A stretch of 31,778 nucleotides of DNA from an uncultured Emergencia sp. (GCA_937997955.1 CALLDR010000008.1:1-31778); one strand, 5' to 3'. Numbered from the stretch's first letter, positions 8,097 to 17,717 are shown. Numbers and translations are program-made. The notes: generated by a model not told the origin, from the sequence alone.

Positions 8097-8858
8097 TCAG
8101 CCCTCGTCCGCCGCCAGCCAATCTCTGCACATGCTGTAGATTTTCTGATGAACCTCCTCTATATTGGGAAAAGTGTAGTATTCCCAGCTTCTCTGGTCGT
8201 AATAGACGCCGCTGTAAAGGGTGATCAGCCCATCTAATTTCACGTAGGGACCTTTTGCCGATTTCCCCGGCAGCACCTTCAGTTTTCCCATCTCTTCCGC
8301 GTCGGGCATTTCCTCCCGGAGAACACTTTGGATCTGGCGCTTCAACTCCTCTCCCCGCGGATCGTCCAGGGAGATCCACTGCGTGCTTTTATCCTCCATC
8401 ACCACCCGGATCCCGTCGAAATCCAGATTACCATTCTGAAAAGCCACCGATCCGCGATTCCCCTGAAAAACTTCTCTGGCTGTAAAGGCAAGCATCAACA
8501 GGGCGATCAGGAAAATCACCATCCCGACCCGGTCCCTTCTCTGGGTCTCGTGGATATAGGCGCGGATGCCCTGGATCGCCGTCTCATCTGCTTCTTCAAT
8601 GGTCAGTGTCACCGCGCCGTCCGCAGCTCCGCTTCCGTTGTCAAAGGAACGACGCTCCCCGTCCAGCAGCTCGCTGACCGACACCCCTAGCGCCTCTCCG
8701 AGCGGCTTCAGCAGGGAAACGTCGGGAAAGCTCTTCCCCCGTTCCCACTTGGACACAGCCTGATCGGTAACGCCCAAGATGTCTGACAGAGCCCTCTGGG
8801 TCAGGTTTCTTTCCTTTCGCAGCTCCTGTATGAATTTTCCTGTCTTTTCGTATTCCAT
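8097..8858 (-). CDS. Membrane-anchored XRE-family transcriptional regulator
   Basis: The 253-aa protein has an N-terminal helix-turn-helix (about residues 7-65) with the usual LTQRALSDILGVTDQAVSKWERG and FPDVSLLKPLGEALGVSVSELLDG signature. One transmembrane helix follows (about 111-128, VGMVIFLIALLMLAFTA), then an extracytoplasmic domain of about 120 residues with no recognised family. This layout fits a one-component signal sensor: an external signal would be passed to a DNA-binding domain in the cytoplasm. It is the first gene of the four-gene unit and starts 65 bp before the permease gene. It probably controls its own promoter, where a short palindrome lies next to the -35. Confidence 0.9.
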   Translation of the reverse strand: MEYEKTGKFIQELRKERNLTQRALSDILGVTDQAVSKWERGKSFPDVSLLKPLGEALGVSVSELLDGERRSFDNGSGAADGAVTLTIEEADETAIQGIRAYIHETQRRDRVGMVIFLIALLMLAFTAREVFQGNRGSVAFQNGNLDFDGIRVVMEDKSTQWISLDDPRGEELKRQIQSVLREEMPDAEEMGKLKVLPGKSAKGPYVKLDGLITLYSGVYYDQRSWEYYTFPNIEEVHQKIYSMCRDWLAADEG

Positions 8859-8877
8859 GATGCTTCCCTTCCATCAC

Positions 8878-8906
8878 ATTCTATCATTCTCCCAAAACGA
8901 ACGCAA
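8878..8906 (-). promoter_or_regulatory. Promoter of the XRE-ABC unit
   Basis: The minus strand shows TTGCGT (8901-8906) and TAGAAT (8878-8883) separated by 17 bp, with the -10 about 20 bp before the XRE start codon. This fits a sigma-A promoter with a short leader. It lies downstream of the rpoC terminator, so the unit is transcribed independently of rpoBC. Confidence 0.65.
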
Positions 8907-8908
8907 TC

Positions 8909-8919
8909 AACCGTCGGTT
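8909..8919. promoter_or_regulatory. 11-bp palindrome next to the -35, candidate operator
   Basis: AACCGTCGGTT is a perfect dyad around a single central base and lies two bases upstream of the -35 box. It is a plausible binding site for the XRE regulator encoded directly downstream, but it is short and unproven. Confidence 0.4.
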
Positions 8920-8946
8920 TAGTTGGCGGTAATCCTTCAAATTCCA

Positions 8947-8986
8947 ACGATATCAAATGATATCAAACGCTGTCAAACGATACCGG
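8947..8986. repeat. Four direct decamer repeats upstream of the XRE promoter
   Basis: Four consecutive 10-bp units, ACGATATCAA, ATGATATCAA, ACGCTGTCAA and ACGATACCGG, lie head to tail at about -75 to -115 relative to the XRE start site. The 10-bp period places them near the same helical face. They could be repeated regulator sites or simply a microsatellite. Confidence 0.55.
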
Positions 8987-9097
8987 CGATGCAAATCGAT
9001 GCCGGGCGCCGCCGTCCGGGCGATCTCAAACAGCGCCAGACGAGACTATAGCGACACCGGACGCCGCCCCGCCGAGGGCCTATCTGCGCCGCCATGC

Positions 9098-9142
9098 AAA
9101 AAAGGCTGCCCCATGAACGGAAACCCGTTCACACAGCAGCCT
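9098..9142 (-). terminator. Rho-independent terminator of rpoBC
   Basis: On the minus strand AGGCTGC and GCAGCCT form the outer stem, an inner GAACGG/CCGTTC hairpin fills the loop, and a run of six T follows. It begins about 20 bases after the rpoC stop and separates rpoBC from the XRE-ABC unit. Confidence 0.9.
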
Positions 9143-9162
9143 CTCTTTTCATTCAGTTTACT

Positions 9163-12100
9163 TTATTCAAACTCTACGATCTCAGGTGTCTCATCTACCA
9201 GAACAACGCCTTCGATCTCATCAGGTTCCAGATCCTGCGGTTCCGCCCCCATCTCTATGATGTCGCCGGCAGTATCCTCAGGTTCTTCCTCCTCAGCTAA
9301 AGCAGCCTCTTCCTGATATCTCTCGTACTCGCGCATGAACTCTTCATTGACGCCGTAGTCCAGAGAGATGTTCTTGTACCGCTTCATGCCGGTTCCGGCA
9401 GGGATCAGCTTACCGATGATGACGTTCTCCTTCAGGCCCATCAGCTTGTCGTTCTTGCCTTTGATCGCCGCGTCAGTCAGGACACGGGTGGTCTCCTGGA
9501 AGGACGCCGCGGACAGGAAGGAGCTGGTTGCCAGGGACGCCTTGGTGATACCCAGCAGCATCTGCTTGAACTTAGCAGGCTCTGCCTCTCTCTCCAGGGC
9601 GGCCTCGTTGGCCTCCTGAATCTCGAACTTGCTGTACAGTCCGCCAGGCAGCAGGTCCGTATCTCCCGCGTCCTCGATCTTGAACTTGGACAGCATCTGG
9701 CTTACGATAACCTCGACGTGCTTGTCGTTGATATCTACACCCTGATTCTTATATACCCTCTGAACTTCCTTCAGCAGGTACTGGTATACGCCCTCTACGC
9801 CGTTGAGGCGGAGAATATCGTGCGGATTCAGAGGACCAGCCGTAATGTTGCCGCCTGCCAGGATATAGTCTTCCTTCTTGACAGCAAGTCTGGCGCCGTA
9901 AGGTACCACGTAGACTTTGTCCTCGCCGCTGTCGCCTCTGACAGTGACCTCCGTCTTATTGTCAGTTCTCGGCTGAATGTCGATGACTCTGCCGCTCTCT
10001 TCGCAGATCTCGGCAAGACCCTTTGGCTTTCTGGCCTCAAACAATTCCTCAACTCTCGGAAGACCGTGGGTGATATCGGAACCCGCGACACCGCCGGTAT
10101 GGAAGGTTCTCATGGTCAGCTGTGTACCCGGCTCACCGATGGACTGCGCCGCCGTGATGCCGACCGCTTCGCCGATGTTGACCTCTTCGCCGGTAGCCAG
10201 GTTTCTGCCGTAGCACTTGGCGCAGATGCCGGTTCTGGAGTGGCAGGTCATGACGGAACGGATCGCCACGGACTCGATGCCGCAGCCTACCACTTCCATA
10301 GCCTGATCGTCGCTGATCTCTTCGCCCTGCTCTACGATGACCTCTCCGGTCTGCGGATTGACGATGTCAAGGAGAGCGGTTCTGCCCGCGATACGCTGGT
10401 TCAGAGGCTCGATGACCTCTTTGCCGTCGGTGAAGGCTCTGACCTCGACACCCTCGTCGGTGCCGCAGTCGAACTCTCTGACGATGACGTTGTGGGATAC
10501 GTCTACCAGTCTTCTGGTCAGGTATCCGGAGTCAGCAGTACGCAGCGCTGTATCGGCCAGGCCCTTACGGGCGCCGTTAGATGAAATGAAGTATTCCAAG
10601 ATGGAAAGTCCTTCACGGAAGTTGGCCTTGATCGGAATCTCTACGGTCTTACCGGTAGCGTTCGCCATCAGACCACGCATACCGCCGACCTGTCTGATCT
10701 GGTTCTTGCTGCCTCGAGCGCCGGAGGTGGCCATGATGTTCAGGTTGTTCTGCGGTTCCAGGGAATCCATCAGAGCGTCCGCTACATCATCGGTAGTCTT
10801 GTTCCAGATCTCGATGACCTTGTCATATCTCTCAGAATTGGACATGAGACCCATTCTGTAAGCTTTTTCATATTTATCTACTTCCTGCTGGGAAGCCGCT
10901 ACGATATCCCACTTGTTGTCAGGAATCTTCATGTCGTCGATACCGATGGTGATCGCCGCCTTTGTGGAATACTTGTAGCCCATGTCTTTGATGTAGTCCA
11001 GCATGATAACCGTACCGGTATTTCCATGAGCCTTGTAGCACTTGTCGATGATCGCACCCAGCTTCTTCTTGTCGCAGAGGAAGTCGACTTCCAGGGAATA
11101 CGGGTCTGTATGTCTGTCTACAAAGCCCAGATCCTGCGGGATCTGCTGGTTGTAGATGAATCTTCCCACGGTGGATTCCACCAGGTGGCCTCTCTGGTCG
11201 TTTTCGTCCTTGTACATTCTCACTCTGACCTTGGCGTGGATATCGATGACATCGTCCTGATATGCCATGAGCATTTCGTCCAGGTCGGTGAAGACCTTGC
11301 CGTCGCCTCTTTCAGGCACTCTCTCATAGCCCTCTGCCCGGTGGGCGTCAGATGCCTTCTTGTCGTTGAACTCATCTTTGTCGTAGGAAACCTTCTCCTT
11401 GCCATCGACGATCTCCACCTTCTTGCAGGTGCCCGGATAGGTCAGATAGTACGCGCCGAGGATCATATCCTGGGTCGGCGTAGTGATCGGAGAACCGTCC
11501 TTCGGCGCCAGAATGTTGTTGACAGACAGCATCAGGAATCTGGCTTCGGCCTGGGCTTCCACGGACAAAGGCAGATGGACAGCCATCTGGTCTCCGTCAA
11601 AGTCGGCGTTGAAAGCGGTACAAACCAGCGGATGCAGCTTGATAGCCTTACCCTCTACCAGCACCGGCTCAAAGGCCTGGATACCCAGTCTGTGCAGCGT
11701 CGGCGCGCGGTTCAGCATAACCGGATGCTCTTTGATGACGCCTTCCAGCACATCCCAGACCTCCGGACGAACCTTTTCGACCATTCTCTTGGCGTTTTTG
11801 ATGTTGTGAGCATAACCCTGTTCCACCAGCTCCTTCATGATGAACGGCTTGAACAACTCCAGGGCCATCTTCTTCGGCAGGCCGCACTGATAGAACTTCA
11901 GTTCCGGTCCTACGACGATTACAGAACGGCCGGAGTAGTCTACACGCTTGCCCAGCAGGTTCTGTCTGAATCTTCCCTGCTTGCCCTTCAGCATGTCGGA
12001 CAGGGATTTCAGAGGACGGGAGCCAGGACCCGTCACAGGTCTGCCCCTTCTTCCGTTATCGATCAGGGAATCCACAGCCTCCTGCAGCATTCTCTTTTCG

Positions 12101-12978
12101 TTTCTTACGATGATATCAGGCGCGCCCAGCTCCAGCAGCCTGTTCAGACGGTTGTTTCTGTTGATCACCCTTCTGTACAGGTCGTTCAGGTCGGAAGTGG
12201 CAAATCTGCCGCCGTCCAGCTGCACCATAGGACGCAGATCTGGCGGAATGACAGGAATGACCTCCAAAACCATCCACTCAGGGCGGTTGCCGGAAAGTCT
12301 CAGGGCCTCTACGACCTCCAGACGTCTGACAATCCTGATCTTCTTCTGGCCGCTGGCGCCTCTCAGCTTCTCACGCAGGTCGGCGGACAGGGCGTCCAGA
12401 TCGATCTGGGCCAGCAGCTCTCTCACCGCTTCCGCGCCCATGGCAGCCTTGAAGCCGCTGCCGTATTTGTCCTTCGCCTCTCTGTACTGCATCTCCGTCA
12501 GGATTTCCTTATATCCCAGATCGGTTTCGCCAGGATCGGTGACGATATAGGCCGCGAAGTACAGGACCTTTTCCAGGTTTCTCGGCGTAATGTCCAGAAT
12601 CAAACCCATTCTGGAAGGGATTCCTTTGAAGTACCAGATGTGGGATACCGGAGCAGCCAGCTTGATGTGGCCCATGCGCTCACGTCTCACCTTCGCCTTG
12701 GTCACCTCTACGCCGCAGCGGTCGCAGACGATGCCCTTATATCTGATTCTCTTGTACTTACCGCAGTGACACTCCCAGTCTTTGGTAGGGCCGAAAATCC
12801 TTTCGCAGTAAAGGCCATCTTTTTCCGGCTTCAAGGTTCTGTAGTTGATGGTCTCCGGCTTGGTTACTTCGCCGTGGGACCACTCCAGAATCTTTTCCGT
12901 AGAAGCCAACTTGATCTGCAACGATTCAAAATTGTTCAATTCAAAGTTGTTTGCGGTTCTATTTACATTCTCAGTCAA
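9163..12978 (-). CDS. rpoC: RNA polymerase beta' subunit
   Basis: Beta' forms the active-site side of RNA polymerase that carries the catalytic magnesium. The 1271-aa product shows the N-terminal zinc site (C70, C72, C85, C88), the catalytic NADFDGDQM (457-465) and the C-terminal zinc cluster around GCGIES ... CHSRTGICAKC. The C-terminus ends in an acidic tail. The start is TTG at 12978-12976, preceded by a Shine-Dalgarno (AAGGGGAG); the first ATG in frame is about 100 codons in and would remove the zinc site, so TTG must be used. The gap from rpoB is 17 bp. A strong terminator follows. Confidence 0.98.
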   Translation of the reverse strand: MTENVNRTANNFELNNFESLQIKLASTEKILEWSHGEVTKPETINYRTLKPEKDGLYCERIFGPTKDWECHCGKYKRIRYKGIVCDRCGVEVTKAKVRRERMGHIKLAAPVSHIWYFKGIPSRMGLILDITPRNLEKVLYFAAYIVTDPGETDLGYKEILTEMQYREAKDKYGSGFKAAMGAEAVRELLAQIDLDALSADLREKLRGASGQKKIRIVRRLEVVEALRLSGNRPEWMVLEVIPVIPPDLRPMVQLDGGRFATSDLNDLYRRVINRNNRLNRLLELGAPDIIVRNEKRMLQEAVDSLIDNGRRGRPVTGPGSRPLKSLSDMLKGKQGRFRQNLLGKRVDYSGRSVIVVGPELKFYQCGLPKKMALELFKPFIMKELVEQGYAHNIKNAKRMVEKVRPEVWDVLEGVIKEHPVMLNRAPTLHRLGIQAFEPVLVEGKAIKLHPLVCTAFNADFDGDQMAVHLPLSVEAQAEARFLMLSVNNILAPKDGSPITTPTQDMILGAYYLTYPGTCKKVEIVDGKEKVSYDKDEFNDKKASDAHRAEGYERVPERGDGKVFTDLDEMLMAYQDDVIDIHAKVRVRMYKDENDQRGHLVESTVGRFIYNQQIPQDLGFVDRHTDPYSLEVDFLCDKKKLGAIIDKCYKAHGNTGTVIMLDYIKDMGYKYSTKAAITIGIDDMKIPDNKWDIVAASQQEVDKYEKAYRMGLMSNSERYDKVIEIWNKTTDDVADALMDSLEPQNNLNIMATSGARGSKNQIRQVGGMRGLMANATGKTVEIPIKANFREGLSILEYFISSNGARKGLADTALRTADSGYLTRRLVDVSHNVIVREFDCGTDEGVEVRAFTDGKEVIEPLNQRIAGRTALLDIVNPQTGEVIVEQGEEISDDQAMEVVGCGIESVAIRSVMTCHSRTGICAKCYGRNLATGEEVNIGEAVGITAAQSIGEPGTQLTMRTFHTGGVAGSDITHGLPRVEELFEARKPKGLAEICEESGRVIDIQPRTDNKTEVTVRGDSGEDKVYVVPYGARLAVKKEDYILAGGNITAGPLNPHDILRLNGVEGVYQYLLKEVQRVYKNQGVDINDKHVEVIVSQMLSKFKIEDAGDTDLLPGGLYSKFEIQEANEAALEREAEPAKFKQMLLGITKASLATSSFLSAASFQETTRVLTDAAIKGKNDKLMGLKENVIIGKLIPAGTGMKRYKNISLDYGVNEEFMREYERYQEEAALAEEEEPEDTAGDIIEMGAEPQDLEPDEIEGVVLVDETPEIVEFE

Positions 12979-12995
12979 AGATTTTCTCCCCTTTC

Positions 12996-15900
12996 TTATA
13001 ATAACTCATCATCTGCAAAGTTACTCGTCATCATATCGTCGTCATCGGGGGTCTCTTCGGTAAATCCCTCTGCAAATAATTTTTCTTCACTTTCTTCCAG
13101 CTCTGTATCTACTTCCATGATTCCGTCGATGCCGGAAACGTCGTCATATTCAGAGACTTCTTTGATCTGTATTTCTTCGTTGTCCTCGGTCAGCACTCTG
13201 ACGTCCAGGGCAAGGGACTGCATCTCTTTGATCAGCACCTTGAAGGATTCTGGAATGCCCGGCTCAGGAATGTTCTCGCCTTTGACGATGGCCTCGTAGG
13301 TCTGTACTCTTCCCACGATATCGTCGGACTTGACGGTCAGAATCTCCTGCAGGGTGTACGCGGCGCCGTAAGCTTCCAGCGCCCAAACCTCCATCTCACC
13401 AAAGCGCTGTCCGCCGAACTGGGCCTTGCCGCCCAGAGGCTGCTGGGTGACCAGGGAGTACGGGCCGGTGCTTCTGGCGTGGATCTTGTCGTCTACCAGA
13501 TGGTGGAGCTTCAGCATATACATATATCCTACGGTTACCGGATTGTCGAACCACTCGCCGGTACGGCCGTCTCTCAGCCGCAGCTTGCCTGTCTCGGAGA
13601 AACCGCAGTCGACCAGCAGCTCACGGATATCCTTCTCCGTAGCGCCGTCAAATACAGGCGTGGCGATATACCAGTCCTTGGTCTTGGCAGCCAGACCCAG
13701 ATGGACCTCCAGTACCTGCCCTACGTTCATTCGGGAAGGTACGCCCAGCGGGTTCAGCATGACCTGCAGCGGTTCGCCGTCTTCCTTGAACGGCATATCC
13801 TCTTCCGGCAGGATCCGGGAGATAACGCCCTTGTTGCCGTGACGTCCGGCCATCTTGTCGCCGACGTTGATCTTTCTCTTTGTTGCGATATAGCATCTGA
13901 CCAGCTTGTTGACGCCCGGCGGCAGCTCGTCGCCGTTCTCTCTGGAGAAGATGCGCACTTCTACTACGATACCTGTCTCGCCGTGAGGCACCCGCAGGGA
14001 AGTATCTCTGACCTCTCTGGCCTTCTCGCCAAAGATGGCCCGCAGCAGACGTTCCTCGGCGCTCAGGTCGTTCTCGCCCTTCGGCGTAACCTTGCCCACC
14101 AGAATGTCCGTAGCCTCTACCTCCGCGCCGACGCGGATGATGCCTTCCTCGTCCAGGTCCTTCAGCGCTTCATCGCCCACGTTCGGAATGTCGCGGGTGA
14201 TCTCTTCAGGTCCCAGCTTGGTATCTCTGGCCTCTGCCTCGTATTCCACGATGTGCAGGGAAGTCAGCACGTCGTCCATGAGGAGCCGCTCGTTGAGAAT
14301 GATCGCGTCCTCGTAGTTGTAGCCTTCCCAGGTCATGAAGCCGATGAGCAGGTTCTTGCCCAGGGCGATTTCGCCCAGATCTGTGGAAGGTCCGTCGGCG
14401 ATGACCTCGCCGGCCTCCACCCGCTCGCCGTGGCTGACGATCGGCCGCTGGTTGATGCAGGTTCCCTGATTGGAACGCTTGAATTTCAGTAATTTATATT
14501 CGTCCAGACCGTTGTCCTCGTCTCTTCTGACGGCGATGCGCTCAGCATCGACAAATTCAACAGTACCGGTGTTCTTTGCCAAAATCACGACGCCGGAGTC
14601 TCTTGCAGCCTTGTACTCCATACCTGTTCCGACGTAAGGCGCTTCGGATACCAGCAGAGGCACAGCCTGACGCTGCATGTTGGAACCCATCAGGGCACGG
14701 TTGGCGTCGTCGTTTTCCAGGAACGGGATCATGGCCGTCGCTACGGAAACTACCTGCTTCGGAGATACGTCCATCATATCCACCACTTCTCTCGGGAACA
14801 TGGTGATCTCTCCGCCTACGCCTCTGGCCGCTACCTTGGCGTTGACAAAGTGGCCCTCCTCGTCCAGCGGCTCATTGGCCTGGGCGATGATCAAAAGCTC
14901 TTCTTCGTCGGCGGTAATATACCGGATCTCATCGGTAACGACGCCGGTCTCCTTGTCAACGACTCTGTACGGCGTCTCGATGAAGCCGTAGTCGTTGACG
15001 ATGCCGTAGGTGGTCAGGGAACCGATCAGGCCGATGTTCGGACCTTCTGGTGTCTCGATCGGGCACATGCGTCCATAGTGGGAATGGTGTACGTCACGCA
15101 CCTCGAATCCGGCTCTCTCTCTGGAGAGGCCGCCAGGACCCAGCGCGGATAATCTTCTCTTATGTGTCAGTTCAGCCAGCGGATTGTTCTGGTCCATGAA
15201 CTGGGACAGCTGGGAGCTTCCGAAGAACTCCTTGATCGCTGCCGTAACAGGTCTGATGTTCATCAAAGCCTGCGGCGTAGTCACCTCGATATCCTGAATG
15301 GTCATTCTCTCCTTGACCACTCTCTCCATTCTGGCCAGACCGATGCGGAACTGGTTCTGCAGCAGCTCTCCTACGGTACGCAGTCTTCTGTTGCCCAGAT
15401 GGTCGATATCGTCAGTGTTGCCGATGCCGTGGTTCAGGTTCAAAATGTAGCTGACGGAGGCGATGATATCCTCCATGATGATATGCTTTGGAGACAGGTC
15501 ATTTCTTCTGGCAACCAGAGTCTCCCTCAGCTGGTCCTCTCCCTCGCACTGCTCCAGGATCTCCATCAGCACAGGATAAAATACCTTGTCTGCCACCTTC
15601 AGGCCGGTCAGATCAAAGTCCACATAGTTTGCCAGTTTGACGAAACGGTTGCCTATCACCTTGGTGGTGACGGTCTCGTCGTCCTTAGCGTATGCCATAA
15701 CAAATTCCACGCCCGCGTCTTCGATCTGCATAGCCAGGGCTCTGCTGATCTTCTGGCCTGCCTCGGCCAGGATCTCGCCGGTATTCGGATCGATAACGTC
15801 CTCGGCGGCTACTGCCTCGGCCAGTCTGTTGGCCAGGCCCAGCTTTTTGTTGTACTTGTACCGGCCAACCTTTGCCAGGTCATAACGCTTGGCGTCAAAA

Positions 15901-16673
15901 AACAACGAATTAAGCAGAGATTTCGCGCTGTCCACTGTCGGTGGCTCGCCCGGTCTCAGCTTCTTGTATATCTCTTTCAGACCACTTTCGTAGTCGTTGG
16001 TCGTATCCTTATCCAGGGTTTTCAGCAATCTGCTGTCTTCACCGAAGATGTCGATGATCTCCTTGTCGGACGCGATGCCTAGCGCACGCAGAAGGGTGGT
16101 AAGCGGCTGTTTTCTGGTGCGGTCCACTCTGACAGAGATGATCTCGTTGGAGTCAGTCTCATATTCCAGCCATGCACCGCGGTTCGGAATGATCTGCGTG
16201 GAATACAGTTTATTGTTGGACTTATCTGTTTCTACGCTGTAGTAAGGTCCAGGGGAACGAACCAGCTGGGTTACAATGACACGTTCCGCGCCGTTGTAAA
16301 TGAAGGTTCCTTTTTCTGTCATCAAAGGGAAATCGCCCATGAAGACTTCCTGTTCCTTCACTTCGCCTGTTTCCTTGTTTACAAGTCGTACTCTGACTTT
16401 CAGTGGAGCTGCGTATGTCACATCTCTCTCCTTGCACTCCTCCTGTTCGTACTTCGGAGGATCGTTCAGGGAGTAATCAATGAATTCTAAAATGAGATTA
16501 TCCGCATAATCTCTTATCGGGGAGATGTCGTCAAAGACTTCCCGCAGACCTTCCTTGATGAACCAGTCGTAAGAACTAGTCTGAATCTCAATCAGGTTCG
16601 GCATAGCGCCGACTTCATTGATTTTAGAGAAAGTCATACGTTCTTTTCTACCTACTTGGATAGGTTTTGGCAT
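12996..16673 (-). CDS. rpoB: RNA polymerase beta subunit
   Basis: The 1225-aa beta subunit is full length for Clostridia. The rifampicin-binding cluster (about residues 486-512) reads SSQLSQFMDQNNPLAELTHK and continues RRLSALG; the aspartate, histidine and serine that mutate in resistant strains are all wild type. GRMCPIETPEGPNIGLI and the C-terminal GQRFGEMEVWALEAYGAA are present. The start is the ATG giving MPKPIQVGRK at 16673; a GTG three codons upstream falls inside the Shine-Dalgarno (AAGGAG). In most Bacillota the gene follows rplL closely. Here about 4.3 kb of accessory genes and an rplL terminator intervene. Confidence 0.98.
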   Translation of the reverse strand: MPKPIQVGRKERMTFSKINEVGAMPNLIEIQTSSYDWFIKEGLREVFDDISPIRDYADNLILEFIDYSLNDPPKYEQEECKERDVTYAAPLKVRVRLVNKETGEVKEQEVFMGDFPLMTEKGTFIYNGAERVIVTQLVRSPGPYYSVETDKSNNKLYSTQIIPNRGAWLEYETDSNEIISVRVDRTRKQPLTTLLRALGIASDKEIIDIFGEDSRLLKTLDKDTTNDYESGLKEIYKKLRPGEPPTVDSAKSLLNSLFFDAKRYDLAKVGRYKYNKKLGLANRLAEAVAAEDVIDPNTGEILAEAGQKISRALAMQIEDAGVEFVMAYAKDDETVTTKVIGNRFVKLANYVDFDLTGLKVADKVFYPVLMEILEQCEGEDQLRETLVARRNDLSPKHIIMEDIIASVSYILNLNHGIGNTDDIDHLGNRRLRTVGELLQNQFRIGLARMERVVKERMTIQDIEVTTPQALMNIRPVTAAIKEFFGSSQLSQFMDQNNPLAELTHKRRLSALGPGGLSRERAGFEVRDVHHSHYGRMCPIETPEGPNIGLIGSLTTYGIVNDYGFIETPYRVVDKETGVVTDEIRYITADEEELLIIAQANEPLDEEGHFVNAKVAARGVGGEITMFPREVVDMMDVSPKQVVSVATAMIPFLENDDANRALMGSNMQRQAVPLLVSEAPYVGTGMEYKAARDSGVVILAKNTGTVEFVDAERIAVRRDEDNGLDEYKLLKFKRSNQGTCINQRPIVSHGERVEAGEVIADGPSTDLGEIALGKNLLIGFMTWEGYNYEDAIILNERLLMDDVLTSLHIVEYEAEARDTKLGPEEITRDIPNVGDEALKDLDEEGIIRVGAEVEATDILVGKVTPKGENDLSAEERLLRAIFGEKAREVRDTSLRVPHGETGIVVEVRIFSRENGDELPPGVNKLVRCYIATKRKINVGDKMAGRHGNKGVISRILPEEDMPFKEDGEPLQVMLNPLGVPSRMNVGQVLEVHLGLAAKTKDWYIATPVFDGATEKDIRELLVDCGFSETGKLRLRDGRTGEWFDNPVTVGYMYMLKLHHLVDDKIHARSTGPYSLVTQQPLGGKAQFGGQRFGEMEVWALEAYGAAYTLQEILTVKSDDIVGRVQTYEAIVKGENIPEPGIPESFKVLIKEMQSLALDVRVLTEDNEEIQIKEVSEYDDVSGIDGIMEVDTELEESEEKLFAEGFTEETPDDDDMMTSNFADDELL

Positions 16674-16722
16674 GTTTATCACTCCTTATATTTAACAGTT
16701 TACATTTGCGTGGCAGTCTATT

Positions 16723-16751
16723 ATGATACCATGAACTTGTCAAATTGTCAA
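16723..16751 (-). promoter_or_regulatory. Strong promoter of rpoBC
   Basis: A perfect TTGACA -35 (16746-16751) and TATCAT -10 (16723-16728) are separated by 17 bp on the minus strand. A second TTGACA overlaps the spacer (16738-16743) but is wrongly spaced. The -10 is about 50 bp before the rpoB start codon. It gives rpoBC a promoter of its own. Confidence 0.85.
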
Positions 16752-16905
16752 GCAATTTTGGAAATATTTTGCTTTTTGTTTTTCGGTTTTTTCTCCTGTT
16801 CCGCGGCCATTCCCTTTGGCCCCGCCCCTCTCAGGAAGCAGCAGCCCGCCTCAGGGAACAGTCCGCCCCGATATGATCATTGACCGTTGTCCGCGTTCTA
16901 TACAT
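16752..16905. other. Spacer between the MFS terminator and the rpoB promoter
   Basis: Together with the promoter and terminator on either side, this forms the 351-bp gene-free stretch between rpoB and the MFS remnant. I see T-rich runs near the promoter side and GC-rich sequence beyond, and no gene or conserved RNA. Confidence 0.5.
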
Positions 16906-16948
16906 CAAAAACAAAACAGCTGCTCCCACCTCTTAAAGCGGGAGCAGC
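16906..16948 (-). terminator. Rho-independent terminator after the MFS remnant
   Basis: GCTGCTCCC pairs with GGGAGCAGC around a 12-base loop on the minus strand, followed by a T-rich tail interrupted by single G. It lies about 77 bp after the MFS stop and stops the accessory unit before the rpoB promoter. Confidence 0.85.
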
Positions 16949-17024
16949 AAAAGTTCACGGCCTGTTCAGTTTTTGCCTTTCGTCTTTTCACGTTCAAATT
17001 TGCTCAGCGCTCTGCCCTGGCGCT

Positions 17025-17717
17025 TCACCGCTGAGCCCCCTTTGATCCGCGTCCGTCCTTTGACCCGCGTCCGTCCTTCACCATGAAAACGGAGATCAGC
17101 AGAAGGACCGCTGCGCCGGCTGCCATCCACAGGAAGGATACGTTCATTCCATGCATCAGCGCGCCGTCCCCGTAGGCCGCCGCGGACCTGTCGCCGACCA
17201 TGGTCATAATCCCGACAAACACCGCCGAGCCGATGGAACCGGCGACGGTGCGCAGGGAAGTCAAAAGAGAAGACGCGTCCGCCACCTTTTGCGGGCTTAC
17301 GCTGCTGGTTCCCATCATGGAGCCTTTCTTCTCCGCGGGATAGATGGTCAAAATGATGACCTGCGCGGCGGACATCAGCACGCCGTTTCCGCAGGCCTGC
17401 AGAACTCTTCCCAGCATCATGAACCCGAAATTTCTGCTGAAAATACTGATCAAAAAGCAGCCGCTCCCCGTCATGTACAGTCTTTTGGTGGGAACCCGCG
17501 TGATCAAAAAGGCGGTCAGCGGCATGACCACTCCCATGGCAAGGGAATACCCGCTGGTAACCCACTGCCCGATGGCGGTGCTGACGCCAAAGTAGGCCAC
17601 CACGTTGGGCAGCGCCTTAGTCATGGCCGTCGCCAGTACAGATGTGGCGATACCGGATACGACCAGGTTGACAAAGATCAGCGTTCTTCTCTTATCATCA
17701 ATTGTAATCTGTTCCAT
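17025..17717 (-). pseudogene. Internally deleted DHA2-family MFS drug exporter
   Basis: Full-length EmrB/QacA-type exporters of the DHA2 family are about 450-500 aa with 14 membrane helices. This frame has 230 aa. Residues 1-136 match the N-terminal helices, with GQWVTSGYSLAMGVVMPLTAFL and the LGRVLQACGNGVLM segment. From about residue 140 the sequence jumps to the C-terminal part (KVADASSLLTSLRTVAGSIG, then a last helix near 193-213). About 220-250 residues are missing, and the reading frame survives. No good Shine-Dalgarno precedes the ATG. The C-terminus carries a duplicated DGRGSK from an 18-bp direct repeat. It is most likely a non-functional remnant; a small membrane protein with a new role is not excluded. 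Confidence 0.75.
17040..17075. repeat. 18-bp direct repeat at the end of the MFS remnant
   Basis: Two 18-bp units (17040-17057 and 17058-17075) differ at one base and encode the doubled DGRGSK just before the stop codon. Confidence 0.8.

Noticed and set aside
13479..14492. Long plus-strand open frames opposite rpoB and rpoC
   Set aside because: They mirror the codon structure of highly conserved genes on the other strand and have no ribosome-binding sites or family resemblance.
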